Shown piece by piece: positions 45,489 through 54,884 of a stretch of 64,000 bases of DNA. The translations under genes were made by a program, and so were the position numbers. The first letter of the stretch is position 1; every line of letters begins with the position of its first letter. The DNA lies in assembly GCA_965222825.1 (NCBI GenBank), contig OZ244964.1:992001-1056000 (forward strand), given 5' to 3'. The notes below the pieces were generated by a model, which saw only the letters and a program-made list of their open reading frames with translations, had not been told where the DNA came from and ran no database searches. The DNA comes from G965207335 sp965222825 (GTDB lineage: Bacteria > Pseudomonadota > Gammaproteobacteria > PS1 > Pseudothioglobaceae).

Positions 45489-46037
45489 TTAATTCACTGC
45501 CAAAAGAGTGTCAAGTTTTTCTAATTTAGCCTTAATTGAATAGTTCATAACCCTGTCGCCATCCTTAATAATAATACCTCCCAATAGATTTTTATCTATC
45601 ATTACTTGTAAGCTTACATTTACACTATAATTAGCGGATAATTTAGTTTTTAGTTCAAGTATTTGTTGTTTAGATAACTCGTATGGGCTTATTACTATTA
45701 GAGATTTTAAACCTCTTACTGCTTCGCTTTGCTTACTAAATAAATAATATATTGCTGGTAAAGCTAACATACGATTATTTTTTGCTAATAAATTTATTAG
45801 TGCAACTTGCTCTTTTGATGCCCTTAGTAGCAAAGACCTATTAAGTAAATTTATAATAATGTTAGCTTTATCTTTACTGCTAATTTTTGGTGATACAATT
45901 AGTTTATTTAGCTTGGTATCAATTATTAATTTAGCTGCTATATTAAGCATATCAGACCAAGCGCTAATATTATCATCTTCAAGTGCTACTTTTAAAATAG
46001 CTTTGGCATATGGTTTGGCAATATTATTAAATTCCAT
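45489..46037 (-). CDS. atpH: ATP synthase delta subunit
   Basis: Stator subunit linking F1 to the b-subunits. The 182-aa protein has the helical N-domain (IAKPYAKAILKVALEDDNISAW) and the conserved C-terminal strand-helix QVMIDKNLLGGIIIKDGDRVMNYSIKAKLEKL (in part; LLGGIIIKDGDRVMN is the signature). Placed between atpF and atpA, as usual. Confidence 0.96.
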   Translation of the reverse strand: MEFNNIAKPYAKAILKVALEDDNISAWSDMLNIAAKLIIDTKLNKLIVSPKISSKDKANIIINLLNRSLLLRASKEQVALINLLAKNNRMLALPAIYYLFSKQSEAVRGLKSLIVISPYELSKQQILELKTKLSANYSVNVSLQVMIDKNLLGGIIIKDGDRVMNYSIKAKLEKLDTLLAVN

Positions 46038-46046
46038 TGTTGTAGC

Positions 46047-46517
46047 CTATAAAGATTCTGATAATTTGCCAAGCATTTGCTTGTGGTCTTTTTCATTAAC
46101 TTCTTTTTGTAGAATTTTTTCCACACCCAACATTACCAAAGAAGATAGTTGGGATTGCAGTTGGACTCTAGTTCTACTTATTTCTTGTGTTAGCTCATTA
46201 GTAGAGTTTAGTTTGATTTTTTCTGCCTCTGATGATGCTACTTCCTTTGCTTTTTTTATTATTCCACTTGCTTGTTTTTCAGCGTTAGTTATTATATCCA
46301 ATGCTTGGGTCTTTGACTGGTCAATAACTTCTTTTGCTTTTTGCTGGGCTAACTTTTTCTCTACTTGCCCTCTCTCAGCAGCGGTTAAGCCGTCTTCAAT
46401 GCGTTTTTGTCTTGCCGACATTAAATTAGATAACGGTCGCCACAAAAATTTGTTAATTAAAGCAATAAATATTACAAAAGCAATGACCTGAATAATAAGT
46501 GTAGCTGTGATATTCAT
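46047..46517 (-). CDS. atpF: ATP synthase b subunit
   Basis: Membrane-anchored peripheral stalk. The 156-aa protein has one N-terminal membrane segment (ITATLIIQVIAFVIFIALINKFLW) followed by a long alanine/lysine/glutamate-rich coiled coil from the conserved RPLSNLMSARQKRIEDGL. Normal operon place. Confidence 0.97.
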   Translation of the reverse strand: MNITATLIIQVIAFVIFIALINKFLWRPLSNLMSARQKRIEDGLTAAERGQVEKKLAQQKAKEVIDQSKTQALDIITNAEKQASGIIKKAKEVASSEAEKIKLNSTNELTQEISRTRVQLQSQLSSLVMLGVEKILQKEVNEKDHKQMLGKLSESL

Positions 46518-46540
46518 AATTGACTACCTCATGTAAAAAA

Positions 46541-46828
46541 TTATAAGCCAGCTATGGCAGATAAAGCAGCACCTACAAAAGGGTTTGCAAATAAAAACCA
46601 CATAGCAAAAGCTAGAATAATAAACGGAAATGATTCCATCAAGCCTGCAAAAATAAACATATTAGTCATTAACTCTGGCTTCATTTCTGGCTGTCTAGCA
46701 ATACCTTCTAATGTTTTAGCACAAATCAATCCCCAACCTATAGCCGAGCCTAATCCAGCAGCTGCTAAAATTACACCAACGCCAACCGCAGTATATGCAT
46801 ATATAGTAACAATCATATTTGCATCCAT
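46541..46828 (-). CDS. atpE: ATP synthase c subunit
   Basis: Rotor-ring proteolipid, 95 aa. Two membrane helices flank the loop GIARQPEM; the ion-carrying Glu is in GLMESFPFIILAFAMW. The N-terminal helix GVGVILAAAGLGSAIGWGL has the glycine-rich face. No obvious extra polar residues of a sodium type, so proton coupling is expected. A TCTCC-complement (GGAGAAAAA) ribosome site precedes it. Confidence 0.97.
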   Translation of the reverse strand: MDANMIVTIYAYTAVGVGVILAAAGLGSAIGWGLICAKTLEGIARQPEMKPELMTNMFIFAGLMESFPFIILAFAMWFLFANPFVGAALSAIAGL

Positions 46829-46851
46829 TTTTTCTCCTTATATTTTAAAAA

Positions 46852-47706
46852 TTAATGTTTTTCAATTGCCATGCCTAAATAAACAATTGTAAGTATCATA
46901 AAAATAAATGCTTGTAGTGTGATAACCAACACATGAAACACAAGCCAAATTAAATCCAACACTATTTGTAGTGGATACCAAATAAGTAGCCCCGCACCAA
47001 AAGCTGCCGAGCCACCTATCAATGCTATTAATAAAAATACCAACTCACCAGCAAATAAATTACCAAAAAGCCGTAGTCCTAAACTAAGTGGTTTTGCTAA
47101 TTCTTCAATAGCAGTCATTACTATATTGGCTGGAATGGCAAATTTACCAAATGGATGGAATAAAAACAACTTAATATAACCAATAAGCCCTTTGCTTTTG
47201 ATATTATAATACACAATCAAAGCAAACACGCTAAATGATAAAGCAAAAGTAAGGTTTATATCAGTAGTTGGCACAACCTTTATGTAATGAACTCCAAAAA
47301 ATTTAAATAACTCTGGTAGTAAGTCAACGGGGATAAGGTCCATAAAATTCATCAACCAAACCCAAACAAAAATAGTTAATGCCAAGGGTGCTATTAATTT
47401 ATTACTGCCTGGAAATGCGTCTTTTACTTGATTATCAACAAATTCTAGTATAGATTCAACAAAATTTTGCAACGGGCTTGGAACGCCAATAACTGCCTTT
47501 TTATTAACTATAATGCCAACAACAACAATTAATAATCCTAATAAAACTGAGATAATTATAGTGTCTAAATTAAAAACCCAAAAGCCTTGTATTGTGTGAG
47601 TTTCTGGGTCTAATGATGGGCCAACTGATAAATTAGTAAGATGATGTTGTATATAACCAACAGTGGTTAAACCACCTTCTGTGTTTGATAAATTTTCTTC
47701 TACCAT
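46852..47706 (-). CDS. atpB: ATP synthase a subunit
   Basis: Proton-channel subunit of Fo. The 284-aa protein has about six membrane segments, the invariant Arg in EELAKPLSLGLRLFGNLFAGELVFLL (in part; SLGLRLFGNLFAGE) and the C-terminal ALQAFIFMILTIVYLGMA. Cytoplasmic start GGLTTVGYIQHHLTN is family-typical. Confidence 0.97.
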   Translation of the reverse strand: MVEENLSNTEGGLTTVGYIQHHLTNLSVGPSLDPETHTIQGFWVFNLDTIIISVLLGLLIVVVGIIVNKKAVIGVPSPLQNFVESILEFVDNQVKDAFPGSNKLIAPLALTIFVWVWLMNFMDLIPVDLLPELFKFFGVHYIKVVPTTDINLTFALSFSVFALIVYYNIKSKGLIGYIKLFLFHPFGKFAIPANIVMTAIEELAKPLSLGLRLFGNLFAGELVFLLIALIGGSAAFGAGLLIWYPLQIVLDLIWLVFHVLVITLQAFIFMILTIVYLGMAIEKH

Positions 47707-47781
47707 TTTTTAAAATTTGCTAATATAATTTTGTAGGAGAAATTTATATTACATACAAACAACACCAACATAAATAAATAA

Positions 47782-48153
47782 TTAATTATTTTTCAAAGAT
47801 TGAAATAAACCTAATAACTGCACACCAATATATAATACCGCAAAGGGCAATAACATTGGTAGTGGGGATAGCATTAAAACCTTAAAACCCAAAGCAAATA
47901 ACACCCCCACAAGAATAAACCTAATACCAGCAAAGATAAATGCAAATGCAACGCCTTTTTTGGGGTTTTTATCAGCAAAAATTAGTGCCATATTATTAAC
48001 AATAGTTACTAATAAAAAATTTAATAATGCAATAAATACCCCGTAAAAAAAAGACTTATAGACAATTATACGCATATCTAATAAATAAATAAAACTAAAT
48101 ATTATAATTATTAAAAAAAGTTGTAAAATTATTGAATATTTTGAATATAACAT
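47782..48153 (-). CDS. atpI: ATP synthase I protein
   Basis: A 123-aa, four-segment membrane protein at the head of the atp operon, where AtpI aids Fo assembly or magnesium uptake. Sequence is loosely conserved in the family; FYGVFIALLNFLL and GIRFILVGVLFALGF fit. Identification rests on size, topology and position. Confidence 0.85.
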   Translation of the reverse strand: MLYSKYSIILQLFLIIIIFSFIYLLDMRIIVYKSFFYGVFIALLNFLLVTIVNNMALIFADKNPKKGVAFAFIFAGIRFILVGVLFALGFKVLMLSPLPMLLPFAVLYIGVQLLGLFQSLKNN

Positions 48154-48200
48154 TGAAGGATACTCTGATTAACCGTGCTTTTAGTGGTTGTTTTGTATGA

Positions 48201-50597
48201 CTAAAAATCCAAATTATCAACGGCTAAGGCATTTTCTTGGATAAAGTTTCTTCTAGGCTCAACCTCATCACCCATAAGGGTATTAAAAATCTTATCTGCA
48301 GAAATATTATCATCAACACCGACCTTAAATAAAGTTCTATTTTCAGGACTCATTGTTGTCTCCCAAAGTTGTTCTGGATTCATTTCTCCTAAGCCCTTAT
48401 ATCTTTGGAATGATTGTCCTTTTTTAGCGTCTTCTGTTAGTATTGATACCACATCTAAAAAGTATGATATTGGTATTTTTTTACCTTTTTTCTCTAAGTA
48501 GGATTCATCTGCTGATATTAGACTACCAGTATTATTGAAAAAATCTATTATCTTTTTATAATCACTGGTTTTAAAAAACTCTATTGATAACTCGCTAGAA
48601 TTGTTCTCTATACCGTAGATTAACAAGCTGTGAGTAATGGTATTTTTTTCTTGATTATAAGATATTTTATGTGAATTAGCATAATTTGTATTATCTGTAT
48701 TTAATTTTTGCTTTAATTTATTACACCAATTAATTAAATTATCATAGCTAGTATCTGTAATTGGCTGGACTTTTATTATTGTTTGTAAAAATTCTTTATT
48801 GTGCTTGGATAATAATTTATTAATTACCGCTTCAATATCATTGTATTCTTTAATGGCATTTTCCAGTGCTAAACCTGATATTGCTGGGGCACTATCGTTT
48901 ACAAAAAGCCTACAATCATCAATAGAATCTTGTAATAAATATTCATTCATTTCTAAGTCATCTTTTAGATAATATTCTTGCTTACCTTTTTTAACTTTAT
49001 ACAAGGGTGGCTGAGCAATATATAAATAACCATTTTTAATTATATCTGGATAATGTTGGTAAAAAAATGTTAATAATAGTGTTCTAATATGAGCACCATC
49101 AACATCAGCATCAGTCATAATAATTATTTTATGGTAGCGAAGTTTTTCAATATCAAATTCAGATTCTATACCACAGCCTAGTGCAGTAATGAGTGTTGTT
49201 ATTTCCTGAGATGTTAAAATTTTTTCTAACCTAGCTTTTTGAACATTGATGATTTTACCTTTTAATGGTAATATTGCCTGAGTTCTTCTATTCCTACCTT
49301 GTTTAGCAGAGCCCCCAGCTGACTCACCTTCTACTAAAAATATTTCTGAGTCTTGGGGGTTTTTGGTTTGGCAGTCTGATAATTTACCGGGCAAACCAGC
49401 TATATCTAATACCCCTTTTCTTCTGGTTATTTCTCTTGCTCTTCTAGCAGCATCTCTTGCCCTAAATGCTTCCACTATCTTTGAGATAATAATTTTTGCT
49501 TCATTTGGATTTTCTAATAAAAATTCTGTTAATTTTTCATTAGTTATTTGTTCAACTGGTAGTCTAACCTCTGATGATACTAATTTATCTTTGGTTTGTG
49601 ATGAAAATTTGGGGTCTGGAACCTTTATAGATACAATAGCTGTTAAACCTTCTCTAATATCCTCGCCAGTAATGTTAATATCTTTTTTCTTAATTTGTGG
49701 ATTAGTTTCTATTTGTTGATTTAGTGTTCTAGTTAATGCACCTCTAAAACCAGCCAAATGAGCACCTCCATCACTTTGTGGTATATTGTTAGTAAAGCAA
49801 TAAATAGCTTCTTGATAAGCATCAGTCCACTGCATGGCTATATTTACTATAACGGAGTTTTTCTCACTAGATATATAGATAATATCTTCGTGTATTGGGG
49901 TTTTTGCTTGATTTAAATACTCAACAAAAGATTTAATACCACCACTATATTCAAATATATCTTGCCTTTGAGTTGATTCTTCTAGTACCTCTATACGAAT
50001 ACCATTATTTAAAAATGCTAATTCTTTTACTCTATTGGTTATAGTTTCGTATTTAAACTTTGTAATTGTAAAAATACTGGTATTGGGTTTAAAGCGAATA
50101 GTTGTTCCACTATTTTTTGTATCAGCTATTTTTGTAATTGGGCTATCAGGAACACCACAGGTGTAATTTTGTTCATATATGCCACCATTTTTATACACTG
50201 TTAGTTTTAGTTTTTCTGATAAAGCATTAACAACAGAAACACCGACTCCGTGCAAACCACCAGATACTTTGTATGAATTATTATCAAATTTACCACCAGC
50301 GTGTAGCACTGTCATAATTACCTCAGCGGCTGATATTTTTTCCTTAGGATGAATATCAACAGGGATACCCCTACCATTATCAAATACTGATACTGAGTTA
50401 TCATTATGGATTGTTATTTTTATTTTTGTGCAATGTCCTGCTAGTGCTTCGTCAATGGCATTATCAACTACTTCAAACACCATATGGTGCAAACCTGTGC
50501 CATCATCAGTATCACCTATATACATACCCGGTCTTTTTCTTACTGCTTCAAGACCTTTTAAAACTTTAATACTCTCGGCACTATATTCTTCTGACAT
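48201..50597 (-). CDS. gyrB: DNA gyrase subunit B
   Basis: ATPase subunit of gyrase. The 798-aa protein has the GHKL motifs EVVDNAIDEALAG, FDNGRGIPVD and GLHGVGVSVVNALS, then the TOPRIM motif EGESAGGSAKQGRNRRTQAILPLKGK (in part) with DADVDGAHIRTLLLTFFY, and the C-terminal QRYKGLGEMNPEQLWETTM. It has the gammaproteobacterial-type insert of about 170 residues between TOPRIM halves. The closest gene upstream is dnaN; recF is missing. Confidence 0.98.
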   Translation of the reverse strand: MSEEYSAESIKVLKGLEAVRKRPGMYIGDTDDGTGLHHMVFEVVDNAIDEALAGHCTKIKITIHNDNSVSVFDNGRGIPVDIHPKEKISAAEVIMTVLHAGGKFDNNSYKVSGGLHGVGVSVVNALSEKLKLTVYKNGGIYEQNYTCGVPDSPITKIADTKNSGTTIRFKPNTSIFTITKFKYETITNRVKELAFLNNGIRIEVLEESTQRQDIFEYSGGIKSFVEYLNQAKTPIHEDIIYISSEKNSVIVNIAMQWTDAYQEAIYCFTNNIPQSDGGAHLAGFRGALTRTLNQQIETNPQIKKKDINITGEDIREGLTAIVSIKVPDPKFSSQTKDKLVSSEVRLPVEQITNEKLTEFLLENPNEAKIIISKIVEAFRARDAARRAREITRRKGVLDIAGLPGKLSDCQTKNPQDSEIFLVEGESAGGSAKQGRNRRTQAILPLKGKIINVQKARLEKILTSQEITTLITALGCGIESEFDIEKLRYHKIIIMTDADVDGAHIRTLLLTFFYQHYPDIIKNGYLYIAQPPLYKVKKGKQEYYLKDDLEMNEYLLQDSIDDCRLFVNDSAPAISGLALENAIKEYNDIEAVINKLLSKHNKEFLQTIIKVQPITDTSYDNLINWCNKLKQKLNTDNTNYANSHKISYNQEKNTITHSLLIYGIENNSSELSIEFFKTSDYKKIIDFFNNTGSLISADESYLEKKGKKIPISYFLDVVSILTEDAKKGQSFQRYKGLGEMNPEQLWETTMSPENRTLFKVGVDDNISADKIFNTLMGDEVEPRRNFIQENALAVDNLDF

Positions 50598-50821
50598 TTT
50601 TTTTAATATAATATTTGTTGGTTATATTATATGCTATTTGCTTGTAATTACACCTTAGTTTTACATCAAATATTTTTGTTAGCATTCAATTTTGTTGTTT
50701 TTTAATTATTGCCGTTATTAGTAGGTTTTTAAAAAAATAGTATACCTTTAATGTATTGTTTTTTTAATGATATTGCGTTCTAAATAATATCCTGTTTTAG
50801 GTATTATTACTATAAATAGAC
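50598..50821. other. Non-coding gap between dnaN and gyrB; recF absent
   Basis: 224 bases, very A+T-rich, no gene. In most gammaproteobacteria recF lies here. A possible stem-loop is described separately. TATAAT-like sequences before gyrB (50606-50640 on the minus strand) could form its promoter. Confidence 0.5.
50783..50808 (-). terminator. Hairpin downstream of dnaN
   Basis: AATAATATCCT (50783-50793) and AGGTATTATT (50799-50808) pair over 10 bases with one bulge and a 5-base loop, 14 bases after the dnaN stop. A U-run is not immediate on the minus strand, so it is a possible but weak terminator. Confidence 0.35.
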
Positions 50822-51925
50822 TTATATTTTCATAGGCATAACAACACATTGATAGTTATCGTTATTTTCGTTGGTAAATAAATAACTTTTATAGTTGCTA
50901 TCTGGTGCGTTAATAATTACATTTTCTGTTGTTAGTTTTTCTAATACACCTATTAAATAATTTATGTTAAATACAACCTCAATATTATTATTTTGCTTGT
51001 TTATTGCTAATTCTGTTTTTGCCTTGCCTTTTTCTGATATAACCTCAATATAGATAGTATCGTTAGTAAAATTTAGTTTTACGCTTTTCTTTTTTTCATC
51101 AACCAGCGGTATTACATCTTTTAACTTGGTTATTAATAGGTTTTTATTTACTAAAATTTTATTATTATTTATTGGTATTACTTTTTTGTAATCAGGAAAA
51201 TTCCCGTTTATTAGTTGGCTAGTTATTGTGGTATTGTTAAATGATATATTAAAATAATTATTTGATATATTAATATCTATATTTGTTTGTTTTTTGTCTT
51301 GAGATAATAACTTTAATATTCCTGATACTGTTTTTTTAGGTAATATTGCTGTTTTTTTATCTATGTTTTTATTTAATTGATTTATAGTTCCTAATGATAG
51401 TCTATGCCCGTCCGTTGATACTAATGTTAGGCTTGTTTTACTAGCTTCAAAATATAAACCATTTAAATACACTCTTATATCTTGAGTGCTAATAGTAAAA
51501 CTGGTTTTATCTATTAAGTTTTTTAACTCATCCTTACCTACAGTAATAGTCTCATATTCTTTTATTGTTTGTAGTAATGGAAAATTTTGGTTGTTAAAAG
51601 TATTTAATGTAAATTTATTTTTCAAAAATTTAATTTTTATTTTATCATTTTTTAACTCAAAGTTTATTTTAGTATCTTCTGCTAAATTTTTAATAATATC
51701 TATTAAGTTTTTAGCATCTAAGGTAAATATTACTTCTTTATCCTCTTGTATTTTATTTGTTGTTTGAATTTGAATTTCTGAATCTGTTGTTGTTAGTTTT
51801 AATTGATTATTTTTGATTGCTATTAGCACATGAGATAGAATTGGTAGGTTGTGTTTTTTTTCTACTACTGTTATTACTTTTTGTAGTGATGGTAATAACT
51901 CTTTTGTTGATAACTTTATATTCAT
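50822..51925 (-). CDS. dnaN: DNA polymerase III beta subunit (sliding clamp)
   Basis: Ring-shaped clamp that holds the replicative polymerase on DNA. The 367-aa protein has the three-domain plan; MNIKLSTKELLPSLQKVITVVEKKHNLPILSHVLI (in part), VSTDGHRLSLG and the C-terminal QCVVMPMKI with the MPM.I end are clamp hallmarks. Very lysine/asparagine-rich from A+T pressure. Confidence 0.97.
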   Translation of the reverse strand: MNIKLSTKELLPSLQKVITVVEKKHNLPILSHVLIAIKNNQLKLTTTDSEIQIQTTNKIQEDKEVIFTLDAKNLIDIIKNLAEDTKINFELKNDKIKIKFLKNKFTLNTFNNQNFPLLQTIKEYETITVGKDELKNLIDKTSFTISTQDIRVYLNGLYFEASKTSLTLVSTDGHRLSLGTINQLNKNIDKKTAILPKKTVSGILKLLSQDKKQTNIDINISNNYFNISFNNTTITSQLINGNFPDYKKVIPINNNKILVNKNLLITKLKDVIPLVDEKKKSVKLNFTNDTIYIEVISEKGKAKTELAINKQNNNIEVVFNINYLIGVLEKLTTENVIINAPDSNYKSYLFTNENNDNYQCVVMPMKI

Positions 51926-52033
51926 ATGTTTATATTATTATTATTAGTTATGATTTTTTTGTTAATAAGATAATTTTTATTTATTAAATCAATAAGTTAT
52001 TATTATAGTTGTTTGTTAAGTTTTTTGTTAGTA

Positions 52034-52086
52034 TTTGTTATTTATTTTACTGTTTGTTATTTATTTTACTGTTTGTTATTTATTTA
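52034..52086. repeat. AT-rich 19-base tandem repeat between dnaA and dnaN
   Basis: TTTGTTATTTATTTTACTG occurs twice exactly (52034-52052, 52053-52071) and a third time for its first 14 bases (52072-52085). It lies in the 183-base dnaA-dnaN gap together with one near-consensus DnaA box, TTATCAACA on the minus strand (52099-52107). AT-rich direct repeats beside a DnaA box are what a DNA-unwinding element looks like, but a single weak box is little evidence. Confidence 0.55.
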
Positions 52087-52108
52087 GTTATTAACTATTG
52101 TTGATAAA

Positions 52109-53413
52109 CTAATGATCATCTATTTTTAAACATAAATTTTTGTATTCTTTATTGATGTTTTCGTTGTTTTTTATTTTATTCTTTATTGTTTTTTCAGAGT
52201 GGATAACTGTGGTATGGTCTCTCTTAAACGCATTGCCAATTTTTTGTAAACTTAGATCGGTATATTGTTTGCTAACATACATTGCCATTTGTCTATAATG
52301 AACTATTTCTTTGTGTTTTTTCTTAGATGTTAAATTGGTAATATTTATACCATAATATCGACAGACTATTTTTTGAATTTCTTCAATTTCAATAATCTTT
52401 TTAATTTTTGATATAAAGTCTTTCAAGGCTTCCTTTGCGTCCTCTACGGTTATTTTATTATTTTTATTATTTTTAAATCTTACATAGAATGTTAGATTGT
52501 TTATGGCACCCTCTAACTCTCTAACATTAGCGTCTATTTTACTAGCTATAAATAATGCAACCTCATTGTTTAACTCTATTTTTAGTTTTTTAGCCTTGTC
52601 TATTAGTATTGCAACCCTTAATTCTAACTCAGGTTTTTTAACGCTAAGACTCAAACCTTGTTTTAGTCTTGTGCTTAGCCTATTTTCAATTTTTTTTATC
52701 TCATGTGGGGTAGTATCGCAGGTAAGAACTACCTGTTTATTTTTAGCGAATAAAAAGTTTAAAATATGAAATAATTCCTCTTGGCTTTTTATTTTATCTG
52801 TTATTTGATTAATATCGTCTATTAATAATAAGTCTGCCGATTGATAACATTTTTTTATTTGATCTATTTTTTTGTGTCTAATACTGTTTGTTATGTGTGC
52901 TACAAAACCTATAAGCGGAGTATATATTATATTTATATCAGGGTATTTCTTTTTTGCTAGGGCGCCTATTGCTTGTAGGATATGAGTTTTTCCTAGACCA
53001 GAATCACCGTATATTATAAATGGGCTATATTCTGTTTCACTCACTTTATTGGCTATGGATTTTGCAGCATGATAAACTAACATATTAGCATTGCCTATTA
53101 TTAGGTTTTCAAATGTGTATTCTTTGGTAAGAGGGGTGCTTATTTTTTCTATAATAGACTTTATGTTAGTTTTTCCGTTAGCCTTACTATTTGTTATTAT
53201 TACCGTTACTTGATTATCTATTTGAGATATTAATGGTCTTATGGTTGGGTCAATGTTTTGCTCCAACCATTTAAATGCAAGTTTATCAACAGAGCTTAAC
53301 TTTAACCTATTTTTTGTTTGACTTGCACTTATTTTAAGAGCAAAAACTGTTAATTCTTGTAGGGTTATTGTTTTTTTTAACTCATTTAAGCATTCTTGCC
53401 ATATTTTAGACAT
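52109..53413 (-). CDS. dnaA: Chromosomal replication initiator DnaA
   Basis: AAA+ initiator that opens the origin. The 434-aa protein has a short domain I, Walker A GDSGLGKTHILQAIG, Walker B LLLIDDINQI and the domain IV DNA-binding signature KKHKEIVHYRQMAMYVSKQYTDLSLQKIGNAF.RDHTTVIH (in part; ends RDHTTVIHSEKTI). The variable domain II is nearly lost, which explains the small size. Its ATG overlaps the bolA stop (TAATG). Confidence 0.97.
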   Translation of the reverse strand: MSKIWQECLNELKKTITLQELTVFALKISASQTKNRLKLSSVDKLAFKWLEQNIDPTIRPLISQIDNQVTVIITNSKANGKTNIKSIIEKISTPLTKEYTFENLIIGNANMLVYHAAKSIANKVSETEYSPFIIYGDSGLGKTHILQAIGALAKKKYPDINIIYTPLIGFVAHITNSIRHKKIDQIKKCYQSADLLLIDDINQITDKIKSQEELFHILNFLFAKNKQVVLTCDTTPHEIKKIENRLSTRLKQGLSLSVKKPELELRVAILIDKAKKLKIELNNEVALFIASKIDANVRELEGAINNLTFYVRFKNNKNNKITVEDAKEALKDFISKIKKIIEIEEIQKIVCRYYGINITNLTSKKKHKEIVHYRQMAMYVSKQYTDLSLQKIGNAFKRDHTTVIHSEKTIKNKIKNNENINKEYKNLCLKIDDH

Positions 53414-53715
53414 TATTGTTTATTATTAGTGCATTTTGGTGATTCTGGAGCATAACCTTTCTTACTCCACTCTTGTTTGGTGTATGTATGTATTGCTAGG
53501 GCGTGAATCTGGGTCAATTCTTTTTTAAAGGTTTTATTAATTGCCCTATGCCTGTTTATTAGGTTTAAGCCATTAAATACATCACTTACAACAACTATTT
53601 TATAGTGTGATTGCGTTTTTGTGCCTGCGTGATTGTGGCTTTCATTAACAACACTATAATAACTAGGGGTAAACTCAGATATTATTTTTTTAGCTATAAT
53701 ATCATCCATTGACAT
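53413..53715 (-). CDS. BolA-family protein
   Basis: A 100-aa BolA protein, a partner of monothiol glutaredoxins in iron-sulfur trafficking. It has the class II KH-like fold motifs: ESHNHAGTKTQSHYKIVVVSDVFNGLNLINRHRAI (in part; the His-containing loop and RHR) and IHALAIHTYTKQEW. It sits directly upstream of and overlapping dnaA by one base, so dnaA may depend on it for translation. A second BolA protein is at 62563. Confidence 0.93.
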   Translation of the reverse strand: MSMDDIIAKKIISEFTPSYYSVVNESHNHAGTKTQSHYKIVVVSDVFNGLNLINRHRAINKTFKKELTQIHALAIHTYTKQEWSKKGYAPESPKCTNNKQ

Positions 53716-53781
53716 ATATACTCCCTAACTTTAATTAAATATGTTTTTATTATAACAAAAATCTAAACTCATAAACTATAT

Positions 53782-54780
53782 TTAGTGTTCTTGAAATTCA
53801 AATGCATCAGAATAAAAGTTTTGTTTGTTTAACCCTATTTTTATAAAAGACTCAGCTGCTATTTTTACCATTGTCGGGTTACCACAAGCATAAACCTCGT
53901 ATTTAGACAAATCATCAAAATCCTCTAATACCGCGTTATGGACATAACCAACCCTACCATTCCAAGCTTTATCAGCATCTGATAGGACTGGGATAAATTC
54001 TATATAGCTGTATTTCTTTGCCCATTTAAAGGGCTCTTTACTGTAAATATCTTTTTGCCCTCTTACCCCCCAATATAGTTTTATAGTTCTTTGTTTGTTA
54101 ACTAATATGTGCTCAACCATTGATTTTATTGGTCCAAAGCCAGTGCCACCTGCTAACATAATAATAGGTTTATTGCTCTCCCGTAAATAAAAACTTCCCT
54201 TTGGACCTTCTAGTTTTAGCAAGTCTTGCTCTGCTAACTCTTTAAAAATAAAATGGGTAAACTTACCATTATCAACTAGGCGGATATGTAGTTCTATTAT
54301 ATTATTATTATTGGGAATATTTGCTATTGAAAAAGATCTTGGCTTAAAGTTAGGGTGGATTAAGTCAATATACTGCCCAGATAAAAATTGAATAAAGTCA
54401 GCACTGGGTATTTTTAGAATAACTTCTGCTACATCAGCATTTAGCAATTTAATAGATAGCACCTTGCATGGATAAACTTTACTAACTATATCACTAGTAG
54501 ATGTTAGCTCGTCAATAGCTATATCTAAGTTAGTAGTTGGATTACATTGACACATTAGGGCAAAACCATCTTTAGCATCTAGCTTACTTATGCCATCGGT
54601 TAATTCTTTTTTCTCTATTTCGCCATTTATTATTAATGCCTTGCACTTACCGCAAATACCTTTTTGACAACCAAATGGCATATTAATACCATGTTGTAGT
54701 GCAGCATCTAAAACGGTTTGCCCTTTGTTAAGGGTAAACTTATTACCACTTATTATATTTGTAATTTTATACATTGACAT
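53782..54780 (-). CDS. Ferredoxin-domain NAD(P)H oxidoreductase (CDP-glucoseen reductase-like)
   Basis: A 332-aa flavoprotein with an N-terminal plant-type [2Fe-2S] domain (GCQKGICGKCKALI, then LMCQCNP) and a C-terminal FAD/NAD module (RSFSIANIPNNNN, GPKGSFYLRE, MLAGGTGFGPIKSMVEH, YACGNPTMVKIAAE). This is the AscD/phenol-hydroxylase-reductase architecture; gammaproteobacterial genomes often carry one near core genes. The electron acceptor is unknown. It is an electron transfer enzyme, not a NADH dehydrogenase subunit. Confidence 0.9.
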   Translation of the reverse strand: MSMYKITNIISGNKFTLNKGQTVLDAALQHGINMPFGCQKGICGKCKALIINGEIEKKELTDGISKLDAKDGFALMCQCNPTTNLDIAIDELTSTSDIVSKVYPCKVLSIKLLNADVAEVILKIPSADFIQFLSGQYIDLIHPNFKPRSFSIANIPNNNNIIELHIRLVDNGKFTHFIFKELAEQDLLKLEGPKGSFYLRESNKPIIMLAGGTGFGPIKSMVEHILVNKQRTIKLYWGVRGQKDIYSKEPFKWAKKYSYIEFIPVLSDADKAWNGRVGYVHNAVLEDFDDLSKYEVYACGNPTMVKIAAESFIKIGLNKQNFYSDAFEFQEH

Positions 54781-54884
54781 TTAAAAAAACAGAATATTGC
54801 ATTATACCTAAATATTTCTTAAAAGTTCTAAGCTATATTGGCTGTTGTTTGTGCTAAAATACCGCTTTTTATAGAATGTTGCGT

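Noticed and set aside
45859..46491. 210-codon open frame opposite atpH/atpF
   Set aside because: Covered by two well-supported ATP synthase genes on the other strand; composition is that of a shadow.
52034..52086. Possible CRISPR from the 19-base repeats
   Set aside because: Units are directly adjacent without spacers and only about 2.7 copies; no cas genes.
54781..54884. Origin of replication at the strand switch before trpA
   Set aside because: The gap is about 100 bases and has no DnaA box or AT-rich repeat.
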